Source: Liolophura sinensis | Lineage: Eukaryota > Mollusca > Polyplacophora > Chitonida > Chitonidae | Assembly (NCBI RefSeq): GCF_032854445.1 | Contig: NC_088304.1 | Span: 2,916,001 to 2,976,000, forward strand | Reading direction: 5' to 3' | Length of the DNA: 60,000 nucleotides | In this document: positions 23,721 to 35,347 of the stretch, piece after piece | Position numbering within the stretch: the stretch's first letter is position 1 | How the letters are laid out: every line of letters begins with the position of its first letter | Notes under the pieces: generated by a model | Told to the model about the DNA's origin: nothing | Database searches by the model: none | The model's input: the letters and a program-made list of their open reading frames with translations, nothing else | Program-made: the position numbers and the translations under genes

Positions 23721-23975
23721 TATTTATTTATGTACTTTATTGGAGTTTTATGAGGTACTCAAGGATATTTCACTTATACGATGGTGGCCATCATTAAGGT
23801 TGGTGGAAACCGAGTCTGGGATAAACTCATGATCATCCGCAGTTTTGTTGTCAGATCTTCCCGCGTGCGACCGGAGAGAAAGGCAGCTTCACCTGGACTT
23901 GAACTCGCATTGGGGAGAGGCTCTTTGGTCATTGTGCAGCACTAGTACGCTAACCACAAGGCCACAAAAGTCCCC
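23721..23975 (-). repeat. SINE-A, full length but diverged
   Basis: Read on the minus strand it has a tRNA-like head (GGCCTTGTGGTTAGCGTACT), a B box region GAGTTCAAGTCC, CCGGTCGCACGCGGGAAG, and ends in the CACTTATACG-complement region and tail. It differs from the 12.5-kb copy at many positions, so it is an older insertion. Confidence 0.85.
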
Positions 23976-24229
23976 TTTACCCGTTTGAATCATGGTGTTA
24001 GTTCTGTTTCATATATTTCCTTGATATCATTTTATTATTTCCTTTTAGTTTCTCTCCTAACTGTAGTGACACATAAAAGTCTCCGCTGAAACCTAACATC
24101 CGTATTCTTTTATTACCAACGAGTTTTATGCCGGCCAGATGTCATAACCGCATGGATTGTATCTAACTGTTGTGACATAGAACAAAGTTAGAAAAATTCC
24201 GAAGTGCCACCAATCGTGAACCGAAGACG

Positions 24230-24517
24230 ATGGAACATTGTTGGTGGACTTACATACAAGTAGATCACCTGACCATAATAAGAACAATCTATTTGGTGAG
24301 AAGAAGGGAATTGCTGAAGCCTCTCTTGGGACGACGTGGAGCGTTTTTGGTTGATTTGCGCAGATCATTTGACGAATACCAATATCTCTATGGAGAAGAA
24401 GTGAATCGCTGCGGGTAGTCGGGAGCATCTTTGGTGGATTTACGCCGATCATCTGGTGAAAACAAGACCAGGCTATCTGCACAGAAGTTGGGAACCGCTG
24501 GAGTCTCTGTGGGACGA
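24230..24517. repeat. Three-copy degenerate tandem repeat of about 85-106 bp
   Basis: Units start near 24230, 24336 and 24421. Shared landmarks are TTTGGTGGATTTACGCCGATC, ATCTGGTGAA.AC, and GAAGAAG.GAAT.GCTG followed by TCTCT.TGGGACGA. A 147-codon minus-strand frame (24126-24569) spans all three copies. The copies are diverged. Confidence 0.8.
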
Positions 24518-24835
24518 TACAAAACGGCATCGAATCGATTTCGACGCTCATAAAAAGGATCCTTGGCAATTTGTTATGAACGTGATTCTTGCTCCCGTAG
24601 TTTTCCCTCGCGGCACACTGAAATTTTCGTTTTTAAAGAAGCGGGCGGTATATGCCGTTTTCACACTCTGTTCCCTACATAAACAATCGATAAGCTACGT
24701 AATATACAAAAGCCAAATGTCGTCTATGATAACTGGGTTTTTACTTTCCAGTCTTCACTCTGATACGCACAATAAGTCCAGCAGTCAGATGTGCATTTGG
24801 CTAATCAGTTAGATTAACAGGTAGTAAGTTGGACA

Positions 24836-25130
24836 ATCAGTGAAGCAGTCACTTTAACAATCAGTAAGATGAACAATCAATCGAGCAGTCAGATTAACAA
24901 TCAGTAAGACGGACAATCAGTGAAGCAGTCACTTTAACAATCAATAAGATGGACAATCAGTCAAGCAGTCAGATTAACAATCAGTAAGACGGACGATCAG
25001 TAGAGGAGTCAGACTAACACTCAGTAAGACGAACAATCAGTCAAGCAGTCAGATTAACAGTAAGACGGACAATCAGTTTATCCGTCGCTCAGTCAATACA
25101 TCAGTCAGTCAGATAGTGATTCAGTCATTT
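24836..25130 (+). repeat. 40-bp minisatellite, about 6 copies
   Basis: The unit is close to AATCAGTCAAGCAGTCAGATTAACAATCAGTAAGACGGAC, with a 36-nt last copy. It grades into CAGTCAGT simple repeat at its right end (about 25075-25130). Confidence 0.92.
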
Positions 25131-27267
25131 ATATACATTTTCCTTATGTCTTAATATAACCTGACCTTCGTTCATTTATATTTTCTGATATATTCTCTAT
25201 TTCCATCCGCCAATGCCAGGTCCTGTAAGCCTCCCTATATATCTTCAGTTCCTGTTTAGGTGCCCTACAAAATACTGACAGAAATGTAACCATAGCATTT
25301 GTACGACAGATGTTACAGACTGGGTCGTTATACGCTTCATTATGTCGTAACTGATTTTTTACGACTGGGCAAATAAGACCATAAACGACAGGGGCACTAA
25401 CCTAGCAAAAGTGCTCCAGGACAGGATTATCTTGGTTTGGCTGCTTAATCTATATCCTTTTTTGTTACCAAAAGGATGTACAAAAAAGTTCGTGATTGGA
25501 CAGTAATCACCTGTCATTCTGCATGGACATCTTTATTTTCCGTGTCGCTGTTTCGTCTGTTAAACAGTTTAACCATTATTCCTTTACATTCATTTCGTTC
25601 CCCAAGCGTCTCTTTGAGACTGCGCAGCTCCACCTCGTGCACTGTTCTTTCGGTTGAACCAGTCATTTGGGACAAGAAGTGCCTGATTTGTATTCTCAGA
25701 GCGCCAGCTAATGTCCTATGCCGCTTAAATACATTACTCCGAGAGAGAAAACGGCCCTGGGTAAGGCCTACAACATTAGCGCCAATGACTTTCACCGATG
25801 ATCAAAAATAGCCCCGCATTGATCGAGTATGCCACGTGACTAGAGAGACGAGAAAAGCAAACTTGCCTTTTTTGCCAAGAGAGTTCGTCGGCAAAACTGT
25901 GCGAAATTGGAAAGTCGTCAGATTTGGAAGCAACTTTTCCGAGGAGCTTGACGCGCTTCTCGGAAGATTTCTTATTGTTGGAATTTGTTTTCGGAGATAA
26001 ATATCAAGGCTACGCCTAGGTTTTAGAAATGATTGGAAGATGTTTGAGATCTTCTCTGATAAGCCAATGTTGTAACATGGCGTTAAAGTCGAACATGACT
26101 TTTCTGTTGCCAATCTTGTAAAGTGCTCCGCCCGGGAGTATGCCTAGCTATGTCGTGTTAGGGGCCAAGGGGTCGTATTTTTTTACGTACTTGCAGACTT
26201 CGTGGAACGTTGGCCAGTCAAACGCCCATACAGAATTTACGTCACATAGACGCCACTAAGAGAACTAAATTGTATCACAGACGTGGTCAGCGTCATGCAG
26301 ACATCTGGGAATTCGGACACGGTTTTACTAATTGCATCACATTTCACAAATGCTGCCATATCGTTGTAAAACCTCGACCCCATGGTAGACATTTCGGTAA
26401 AAACTTAAACAAAGCAATCAGTATGAAAAGCAGCCACAATGCGTTAGGGTTATTGGAAGTAACTATTAGTCTATTCTTATTTATTTTATTAGTCAGTCAA
26501 TCAATCTGCCATCTGGCCTATCAATCAATAATGATCGTAACCAAGTCAAAGAAGTATTGGAGGTAGAGTAAAAAAAAGTCAAATTGATACGTAATCACAC
26601 AAATCAGTCGTTAAACGAAGTTGTGACTAAAAGAAACGACATAAGGAATGGTGTAAACTTTATGACTGAGGAAAACATTGTCTATGTTTTCATGCGTGTG
26701 CTCTATGATTTTATAGGGTTAATGGGAGGGGGAGGGGGTGAAAAGTAAAGAAAACTGGGCTTGCCTTTATCTCGAGGCACTGTTGAGGTTTAAATCACCT
26801 TGTTTGTCATTTTGATTTGATAAATTAAGCTGTGTTTGTATGTTCATTGTTTAAAGCATCTGCTGTTAGGAATGCATATATTGGGTGAATTTTACTAAGA
26901 ATGTGAAATGACACAGATTTAAGTAGATGAACACTTTAATATTTTTCTGGAGTTGAAAATTTTGAATTCTGTTTATGTCAGAGCGTTTATATGTTTTGTT
27001 TGCATATAAAGCATTTCATGTGCTTCAGTTATTTTTTTTCGTAACATTCCAAGTTTATCAATCTTTTTACAGTCATTTATAACAACAGAAAATGTGGTAG
27101 AAACAAAGAATTTACATGAAAGAAGAAGAAGCTGCGGTGGGCACCAAGCCATGTATGCTCGACGTGTTTGTCGCGCGAAATCTCGTGACTTGGCGTAGCT
27201 TTGAATAAGGCACGAGACCATCTGTTTCCTTTGAGTGGAATTCCATGTCACGGGGGATCCCGTTTGA
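25131..27267. other. No gene confirmed
   Basis: Mixed unique sequence. Two overlapping frames at 25476-25811 (+, 111 codons) and 25514-25795 (-, 93 codons) sit in a GC-richer patch, but neither shows a domain or paired splice sites. A poly-G-rich AGGGGGAGGGGG tract lies at about 26726-26742. Confidence 0.35.
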
Positions 27268-27277
27268 TCTCGCGAGA
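27268..27277. promoter_or_regulatory. TCTCGCGAGA palindrome
   Basis: A perfect 12-bp palindrome ATCTCGCGAGAT centred here. The core TCTCGCGAGA is a known core-promoter-type motif in animals. It lies in a GC-richer patch (about 27120-27450). A second copy of the core is at 31055-31064. Confidence 0.4.
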
Positions 27278-28584
27278 TGGCATGCTTTGAGTTGAGTCTT
27301 GCGTCTCATGTTGCGTGTCATTTGTTGACATGAGAGCGGATTTGGGACGGGTTAATCCCACCATATGGTCAGTTCGGACATCTAACTGACCATGGGTCAA
27401 GCGGTTACTGGGGAAATGACCACATCGATCAGAAATAAGATCAGAGATGGAATCTTCTGACTGCAATCAAATCCTTGCCGAAGGGAAATTATAATGCAGT
27501 GAATTCAGGGTGGGTCGACGACGCTCAATGCATCTGTGCGCTTCTGCATTGACAGGCGCCATGTAAATAACGCCATCTTGGATTGCTGGAATGCAGCCTG
27601 GTGTTCTACCCTCAGTGAGGATTAAATGAAATCACCCGCCCAGACGACAGATGGGGCATAATTACCAGGTCGCATCCGTGATTATAACATCCAAACCCAG
27701 CAAATTTAGAAGAAATCATGACCACTGCAGCTGGTGTTGTGACATGTCAATTTTTCCTTCGTGACATTCGCTTCCGTTTCCATTACAAGTGCAGGTTTTT
27801 GCCTCCACCAGGGTTTGGCCATTTCAACCGAAGTGCAGTTGTGTAAACATGCAAATATCACTACTTCCTAACGGGTTTGCACATTTCAAACAATGAATGT
27901 CAATGGGAAATCACCACGTCAGCTTTGCCTTTCCAAGTTTCACCCATTTTTTCGACAAGTGCAACGGCCTTGTGGAATCATTATCCAAAAAGATTTTCCA
28001 CGAACGGAAGTCTCCAATAAGAGTTAACTGAGGGAAACATACACCCACTCTACCCTAGATATTTTTTTCATAGATTGAAAACTGAAAGAAAAAAAGAAAC
28101 AACGGATGTCTATATAGAGTAATCTTGTCTGTGTTCTTGAATTTGTCCAAGATTGATTTTTTTTTAAGATTTGCTACATTGCTTACGGGGAGAATTAAAA
28201 TGCGATAAGAATGCTTCTACAGCATAACTAGTGAAACTACACCTGAATGCGAAGAATTTTATTGCGAACAGAGCGCGAATGTCCCTCAGAAACGCCCAAG
28301 CGTTTCATGCATTCTTATATAAAGATTTAAAGCAATTCACAGAGCGAAAGATTTTGTATGATGCATCTTTGAATTTGCAGTGACCTTGACACGTACTGAT
28401 GTATTGTTTTCTAGGTTACATCGCCGAGTTCTGTCGGCAAACAATTATTTTAAATTTCCCACAGCTCTTTCTTGACAATTTTCAAGTGTTCTTGATAAAG
28501 TTATAGAAAAGTCATTCAGATATATTAAACCACTTACTGTGTGATTATCTTTATTTTCCATAATATAAAAGACAACAAAACTCA
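27278..28584. other. Single-copy-looking patch, possible non-coding element
   Basis: The part at about 27490-27760 lacks repeats, is moderately GC-rich, and contains GCCATCTTGG (a YY1-like motif). The rest is AT-rich. No exon was recognised. Confidence 0.35.
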
Positions 28585-28830
28585 TGCAAACTCGGGTTGG
28601 GTCATACCAAACACTTTAAAAATGGTACTTGCTGCTACCTCGCTCAGAACTGAGAGGATATCAAGGTAACAGGACTGATTTGCCCGGTGTCGGCATAATT
28701 TAGCTGAGAAGGTGTCATCTCTCGTGCCAATGGCAGCAGCATTTTGCCCTGCTAGATGAAGACACAGTATATGTGCACACCATGACTCCTCGTTATATGA
28801 CTGAAAAATGGTTATGTACGCACATATTAA
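28585..28830 (+). repeat. SINE-C, head-truncated
   Basis: It begins in the region after the B box (GGGTTGGGTCATACCAAA) and carries AAAATGGTACTTGCTGCT, CTCGCTCAGAACTGAG, GAAGACACAGTATATGTGC and ATGACTGAAAAATGGTTATG. It aligns with 34938-35347. The tRNA-like head is missing. Confidence 0.78.
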
Positions 28831-29795
28831 CTGATGAAATATGCGTGTTTTATTCTATAGCTGTTCCTGACAATGTTAACCTCGCCCACTACTTCTAATA
28901 ACCAGTAGCTTCTACGCTGAATACCGATTTCATGCGTATATATATCTACGTGGAGGAGGGCTTAATAGAATGTTATTGACAGTTATAGATTTCAATTTGA
29001 GCTCTGTTATCTTGGGTTGGTAGATACATGAATCCAGCCTTGGCTCGAGCGAATTGCTTCTTCATTGTTGTGCACATCAGCACTTTGAGTTGAGAACCAA
29101 TCTAAGCAATGGTACCCAAACTCTCATAAGATGCTGAACCGATGGTTTGAAAACCCGCGCTGAAATCTGTCAGTCATTAGGCATGGATCGATATTTACAA
29201 GGTTTGATGCTGTTCAGGAAAGTCAATTCTCTCAGCTGGTATCTCAACCCCATCCTTCTGTGTTTCCACGGGACACTATCCTGTTGAGGAGGGATTCTAG
29301 GCTATTTATTCTCATTTCTGGTGGTGCCTAGGGACCGCCTGTTTTCAGTGACTTGCCATCTCTTCAGTCCCATCCCCAGGGAGCAGGACAATTTCTCGGG
29401 AGGGCCCAGCTCATAACGATGTTTCCAGAGCAAAAGGAGGAGTTGGTTCTGGCTTCAAATTACTGTTACTTAAAGACAGGCCGTTGTCGCAGTTGACAGG
29501 CTTTCCGGTCGTTATTTAGTTCCGGGATTTCCAGGAACGGGGTCGTTAAAACAACAGTTGTTTATTGTTATGTGTTTCTTCCACGATGGGAAAGCCCTAT
29601 TTTACCACCGAGACTAATGCGTTTCTTGTTACCGCATGTAAATGTCGTTATATAAGGATCGACTCCTTTGTCCTTTCCACAGTTTAAATCTTTTGCTTTA
29701 TTTTATATGAGTTTGTGATTAAGGAGCCGGTAGTTGCTTGTTTCTGGGTTCTTTTATCTCCTAATTAGGCTTCTCTTGACACGTACAGTTACATC
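28831..29795. other. No gene seen; single-copy-looking
   Basis: Includes a moderately GC-rich part (about 29220-29560) without repeats and a short palindromic ACAACAGTTGT near 29552. No coding signal was recognised. Confidence 0.35.
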
Positions 29796-29988
29796 TATGC
29801 GTCGAAACCTACATTCGTATACCAATCGTCAACCATAAAGGACGTTCCGGGTCAATAATTGCAAGTCTAATTCCCAAAACGACGTTTAACACAAATTACC
29901 AAAGAACTAAGAAATTATATATTATTATATAAAGTACAAAAATAGGACGAAATCAGTTTTCAATGATGTAGAAAAGATGCATGGCTTA
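29796..29988 (-). mobile_element. Family D element copy 3, right-half fragment
   Basis: Reverse-complement match to the right half of D: TGCGTCGAAACC, ATTCGTATACCAATCGTCAA, GGACGTTCCGGGT, AAAACGACGTTTAACA, then ATGATGTAGAAAAGA. The left half and any internal repeat are missing. Confidence 0.78.
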
Positions 29989-30402
29989 AAGCAAAACTCC
30001 CGATTGCTTGTGGTAAGGATGTTTTGGCAGTCTAACGTTTAGTACAGGCAATCAAGCATGTTGCGCCAATACTGGACCTACGTCCACGGTGGCATCTCAA
30101 CATTATAGTCAGATGTTGGAATACTGTTCATGGCAACATACTCCACTTGTCATGCAGTATATACGACGCAAAACAACAGCCAATAAATGATCATTGTCAT
30201 GAATAACAACAAGGTAGCATCAACAGCATTGGCTAACTATATCAATAGTAGTCTGTTTATCACCTTTGTTCTTGGTTTTTAGAAACTGAGAGTTCAAAAA
30301 CAATTTGGGGTAACTGGTCCTTCCTCATATCTGTTTATTAGAGAATATGCAAGCAGCACATGAGTTTGTATCTTGTGTAATCTAAACAGTTGGTCCAGAT
30401 CT
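29989..30402. other. No gene seen
   Basis: AT-rich spacer between family D copy 3 and a SINE-A fragment. Nothing was recognised. Confidence 0.35.
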
Positions 30403-30522
30403 GTCGGACGTAAGAAAGTCTGCAGCAGCCTGCGGATGGTCGTGGGTTTCCTCCGAGCTCTGCCCGGTTTCCTCAGACTGGCAGCCGTACGGCGTAAAAT
30501 ATTAATCAGATAAATAAATAAT
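30403..30522 (+). repeat. SINE-A with internal deletion
   Basis: GTCTGCAGCAGCCTGCGGATG, GTGGGTTTCCTCCGAGCTC and GCCCGGTTTCCTC are followed directly by GCCGTACGGCGTAAAAT and AATAAATAA. About 40 bp of the usual CATAATGCTGG...TATTCTTGAG block is missing. Confidence 0.8.
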
Positions 30523-30658
30523 CTGTCAGATAATTCAACTATCACCCTATCAATCTACTAGCCTCACAACTCCATGCCACCACCACGGTTCTGGACTCAA
30601 ATGACCAACCAATGCGGAAATCCTCCCTAAATTAGTTACAGTTGCTGGGTAAGTTATT

Positions 30659-30687
30659 CCCCCCCCCCCCCCCGCCCCCGCCGTCCT
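30659..30687. repeat. Poly-C tract
   Basis: A run of 15 C followed by GCCCCCGCC. It is simple sequence, and the exact length may vary or be hard to sequence. Confidence 0.9.
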
Positions 30688-30889
30688 CCCCCACTCCTTT
30701 GTCCCCTGCTTCTTGGGAGTCGATCCCTTGCATGGTTAGACAATCAAACGAATATCATTCCCAACAACATGGCTGTGAATTTCTTCAGCTGAAATCCAGT
30801 GGATCATAATCCAACAGCGGTCCCTCTCGGTGCTTAATGTGTTAGCCTTCATATGAGATTTAATTACTAGGTTCACAATTGGAGCTGAT

Positions 30890-31190
30890 GATCGAATAAG
30901 TGGCAGGGTACGAAGGGCGCTATTTCTGCGCTGTGCACTCGCCTTATCTTCGCGCTATCGAATGAATATCGGCCCCGTGGCCTAATAAATTACTGACAAC
31001 CACAACACGCTTCGCACGAGCTCCGATCAGCGCGCGATCCCGTTGACCCACACCTCTCGCGAGATTAATGGCTGATAACGAGATTCCGAGGCGCCTAAGC
31101 TCAGAACAATCACTTAATTGCCAGAAATGCTGCTGATTTATTTAGTAGCAATTTAGTCAAAGATAGCTGTCACGTGACGCTTTGTTTCGC
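30890..31190. promoter_or_regulatory. Candidate non-coding regulatory island
   Basis: A repeat-free, GC-rich island in AT-rich surroundings. It contains the palindrome TCTCGCGAGA (31055-31064), CACTTAATTGCC (NK-type homeodomain-like) near 31110, and the palindromic E-box GTCACGTGAC (31169-31178). No ORF explains the composition. Function is inferred from motif clustering only. Confidence 0.3.
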
Positions 31191-31344
31191 GTTAACTGGT
31201 CAGTGAGTGACCACAAGTAAAATAGTTTGCGCATGTGGATAATTGGAAATATCAACGATTAGTTAGCTTTATGTTCTATATTTAAACAACAAGTTTAGCA
31301 AATACCCTCTCAGTCATTCATTTACGATGACACTGTAGGGGTCC

Positions 31345-31430
31345 ATTCCTATCTAGTTTGAAGGCGCGTCGGTTCCCAACAGCACGGGTCGTAAATTTCG
31401 AGTCCCACCTCAAGTCAATGTTTTCATTGG
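31345..31430 (+). repeat. tRNA-like SINE head fragment
   Basis: GGCGCGTCGGTTCCCAACAG and ATTTCGAGTCCCACC resemble the anticodon-to-T-arm part of a tRNA-derived SINE head. No A box is clear and no body is recognisable. Confidence 0.3.
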
Positions 31431-31518
31431 CCTCTAAATTGCAATATTAATGTCGGAAATTATACCAATGTCAAAATGACTGATTTAACAGATGATGGAA
31501 GCAGTTGCTCTGAAAAGA

Positions 31519-31804
31519 CTCATTCCTTACTTATTTATTTGATTGGTGTTTTACGCGCTACTCAGGAATATTACACTTATACGACGGCGGCCAGCACTGT
31601 GGTGGAAGGAAACCGGGCAAAGCCAAGCGGAACACACAACCATCCCCAGGTTGCTGACAAACCTTCCCACGTACGGCCGGAGAGGAAATAAGTATGAGCT
31701 GGACTTGAACTGACAGCGCCCGCATTGATGATTGACTTCTGGGTCATTGCGCCGCTCTGGAGTGCTAACTATCTCGGCCACGAAGGCCTCGATCTCATTC
31801 CTTA
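31519..31804 (-). repeat. SINE-A, complete, with 11-bp target duplication
   Basis: The body is at 31530-31793, with tail TTATTTATTTGATTGG on the left and tRNA-like head (GGCCTTCGTGGCCGAGATAG on the minus strand) on the right. CTCATTCCTTA occurs at 31519-31529 and 31794-31804 as a direct target-site duplication. Confidence 0.9.
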
Positions 31805-31837
31805 TGCTCTAGCAGATGTTTTAATACAAACGCCGAT

Positions 31838-31918
31838 TGGTTTCCTTCCTCCATAATGCTGGCTGCGGAAGTGAAATATTCTTGTTTATGGCGTAAAACA
31901 CCAATCAAATAAATCAAA
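31838..31918 (+). repeat. SINE-A, 3' end fragment
   Basis: TTTCCTTCCTCCATAATGCT, GTGAAATATTCTTG and GGCGTAAAACACCAATCAA followed by AATAAATC. It stands only 33 bp from the complete minus-strand copy, in the opposite orientation. Confidence 0.8.
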
Positions 31919-32139
31919 CACCGATTGAATGAGCAAATTCACGATTGCGTATGATACTATACATACTATAATGTACCATTTCGCGAATTGTTTAATAAGG
32001 AATATAATTCTGACTTGTAATTTTGTTGTAATTTTCTTGAATTTCATGATTTTTTTCATTTTGTGAAATGTTTCAAATAAAACTTTCCAACGGGGATTTA
32101 ATAAGAATGGATTTGTTTGTAGAAATAATTAAAAAGTCT

Positions 32140-32528
32140 TCAATGCAAATGACCGGCCCGGATAGCACAGTTGGTAGAGCGTCCGCTTCGGGACCGGCAT
32201 ATCCAGGATCAATCCTTGATCGAGTCACACCTAAGACTTTAACAGAGGAAGTTGTAACTTCCTCGCTTGGCGTTCAGCATGAAGGAGATAGTGCAACGAC
32301 TGGTTGACCCGTATCAGTATAATGGCTCGGGCGGGGCGAATTACTTGCCTTCGGTAAGTCGTCTCAGTAAAGCAGCACTAAATAAAAGAGTTGTGGAAAT
32401 CCGTCCTGCAACAAGGAGGCACATTACACGTACATGCACCCTAATGATTCCTTCGTCGTCATATGACTGAAAAATTGTTGAGTACGACGTTAAACCCCAA
32501 GCACTCACTCACTCACTCAATGCAAATG
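32140..32528 (+). repeat. SINE-B, complete and young, with 12-bp target duplication
   Basis: The body is at 32152-32517. The head has the A box TAGCACAGTTGGTAGAGCG. The middle has GTATCAGTATAATGGCTCG and GTCGTCTCAGTAAAGCAGC. The end is GTTAAACCCCAAGCACTCAC with a (CACT)n tail. TCAATGCAAATG repeats perfectly at 32140-32151 and 32517-32528. Confidence 0.95.
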
Positions 32529-33879
32529 TGTATTAGGCATAATGTTACATAGCATATGTTTGTGGTCAAAGTTAGACGACTTATTGATTCCCTTTGCAAA
32601 TAATGGACCTACAGATATTTTTTTCACTTCTTGTAAATTCCACGAATATATTGATCGCCTTTTGGGGAAAAACAGTAAAATTCTGCTAAAGATATTTTTA
32701 GAATGGTTTTCGGTGGGCCAGAATAACGGGTCTCTTTGGATTACATCTTGGCTCAACACAATGTGCTTTTCACTCTTGGCGGAATTCGGTGGAATTTAAT
32801 TGTAGAGGAACAGTATTCCAGTTAGTTACTTTTTCAACATAAACTTATGTCACAGATGCTAAAAAGACTGCCGTTGTAATTGGGGATTTCAATCTGCAAT
32901 CTGACACCTCGTGGAGCAATTGTTGTTCTCAAGATGCACATGTCGGGCAGATTCATAAGAATGAATTCGCAAGTGTTTCGAGCTTCTGTTGATACAGGGG
33001 TTAGCGACCCCAGATTTCGTAATCCTTGGGCCATGTGAAAAGTGAACGAGCTTCCCCTTGATATCAAATATCCAAGCTTGGTGATACAGGCTTTGAATAT
33101 TACTCCGGATGGAGATTATGTACTTCCAAAACAACAACAACCCTCATGCTGGCGACTGGCCACATCATCTTCGTCAAAACTTGGGGTAATGTGCGATGAA
33201 ACTGCCCCCATTTTCATTTTCACGCACGCAAATGTCCAGTCATTTATTTGCCCGCTGCAGTGTGGGAAGGCTCTTCTGCCAGCGGAGGTATGTTTGGTGT
33301 TTGCACACGAAAAGCCGCGGCGGTGTGTGTCGAATTTCGAGCGGGATTTTTTTTTTCACCGGATACAGCGTAACAGTCAAGCCGCGGATATAACAATTCA
33401 AACCACTTGAAACATTTTATCTTTGCTCCCGTGGACAAATACGTAGCCTCACGCAAGATGGTACCTTTAAATGTTTTGGCTCCACTGTTATTAGTAGTCA
33501 ATATCGAGGATTTTGAGTTCAGTGAAGTTTTCTTTGAAAAATGATTTGAAAATCATGTGGGCTATTTTTAAAAGAATATGAACAATTTTTCCTAAAAAAG
33601 ATACAAATGTTTCATCGATTGGTTCAATGTGACATGCCGTTTGTGTTTCGCTCTTTATTTTGTATGTGGCAGGGTATTATTCTGCTTTTGTGTTCCAAGC
33701 TTCAGAAAGGCTACCGGCCTCAGTAGACTCCTTCAATAATTTCGCTGCCTTAATATTGCCTCTGTGGGACGTAAATCAACTGTCATCCATTCTTCAATGG
33801 TTGTTTCCTGTTAAGACGCAGCCAAGATTAAATCATTTACAGGCCGGCTAGAGGGCTGAATTTAAACATGCTATCATTT
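32529..33879. other. No gene confirmed
   Basis: Unique-looking sequence with several short frames on both strands (for example 33042-33410, +). None has a recognisable domain or a convincing acceptor and donor pair. Confidence 0.35.
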
Positions 33880-34255
33880 GCAATAACATAACTCAGAGTA
33901 AAGCAAGTATTGAGTACTAAATGAGGTACTGAGTACTAAATCAAGTACTGAGTACTAAATTAAGTGTCGAGTACCAAATCAAGCACTGAGTACTAAATCA
34001 CGTACTGAGCACTAAATCAAGTATTGAGTACCAAATCAAGTACTGATCACTAAATCAAGTATTGAGTAGGCCACTAAATCAAGTATTGAGTAGGCCACTA
34101 AATCAAGTATTGAGTAGGCCACTAAATCAAGTATTGAGTAGGCTACTAAATCAAGTATTGAGTACTAAATGAAGTATTAAGAACTAAATCAGGTATCGAG
34201 GACCAAATGAAGTAGTGATTACTAAATCCAGTATTCAGTACCAAATCAAGTATCA
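33880..34255 (+). repeat. 19/24-bp minisatellite
   Basis: The basic unit is GAGTACTAAATCAAGTATT (19 nt). Four or five central copies carry an extra GGCC-containing insertion (GAGTAGGCCACTAAATCAAG..., 24 nt), at about 34064-34147. Edges are more diverged. A lone related GAGTACTAAGTTACTTTG occurs near 34878. Confidence 0.92.
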
Positions 34256-34937
34256 TGCTGACCCCCTTGGCCACAGTGGTCCCCTACAGGTATGGCGACA
34301 CGCAGGAACTATAAGTGCGGGTTTCCTGGTGCCAGTAATAATCTTAAATATGCATTGCTCTTACCCAAACGAATCATGATTGCATCGAATTACTCCCAAA
34401 AAAATTTGCCCAAACAAACCATGACTTCAGAGTCATCGAATTTCTCAAAAAAATATGTTCGCTGAATCCTTCCCATAAATTTCAGGGTATTCCTGACTGT
34501 AATACATTTGTGAGTATGACCAGTAATGATGTCTGATCATTCAACAATGGACCGCTCCCTTAGTAAGGTTGTTTTTGTGCTTGTTCAACGGTAAGGAATT
34601 TTTAAAGAAAATCGTTTTTATCCCTCGTTACCTAATTATCCAAATTGGCACTGTCGGTTTTCGATAAGTACATCACCCCATAACTCATAAATCTTTCTAT
34701 ACCAAGACTTTTAAAGACTGAGCGAGATTTATTGGCTTTAATTGAGCCCTGCTGAAGCGCATCCGATCATAAGTGCAGCTCCTGCGATGTGATTGGTTGG
34801 AATGGTGGAGCACTAGTATGAGTTCTACAGGATTTGTCCTGTTTGACTGGTTAACGAAAAAACCTGTAAAATATTGAGTACTAAGTTACTTTGTATTGGT
34901 CATCAAGTTTTAACAATATTGACTGCTGCGTCACTCC
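34256..34937. other. No gene seen
   Basis: AT-rich spacer. The GCTGACCCCCTTGGCCACAG piece at its left edge may be a SINE-head remnant, but it is too short to assign. Confidence 0.35.
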
Positions 34938-35347
34938 ATTTCGGTGGCCTAAGGATTAGAGCGCACGCCTCGAAGTCTGGAGACCCGGGATCAAACCTGG
35001 GTCTGGTCATATCAAATGTATGCGTCGAAACTATTAAATACTTTAAAGATGGTACTTGTTGCTGGCAGGCGTTCAGCACTGAGCTGTTAGAGCAAGGAAA
35101 CATGACTGGTTGGTAAGGTATCACACCTGGTATCTTGGGTGTAATACTTTAGTTGCGACATGAACTAGAAGACACAGTATATGTACACACTCCTGTTGAC
35201 TCTTCGTCTTTGGGAGTTAGTGTTAAACGTTGGTTTGGAAATGGATCCTGCGATTATCGACTTGGAACGCCTTCAACGGACTACGAATGGTATCGTCATA
35301 TTTTTGAAAAATTGTTATGTACGACGTAAAACCCCAAGCATACATGC
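34938..35347 (+). repeat. SINE-C, full length
   Basis: The tRNA-like head has A box TGGCCTAAGGATTAGAGCG and B box CCCGGGATCAAACCTGGGTC. The body has AGATGGTACTTGTTGCTGGC, GCGTTCAGCACTGAGC and AGAAGACACAGTATATGTAC. The end has AAAAATTGTTATGTACGACG and TAAAACCCCAAGCATAC. It shares its last 40 or so bases with SINE-B while the head and body differ. Confidence 0.87.

Noticed and set aside
25476-25811. Overlapping frames on both strands as a gene
   Set aside because: Neither strand shows a domain or clear splice sites. Low stop density in a GC-richer patch explains both.
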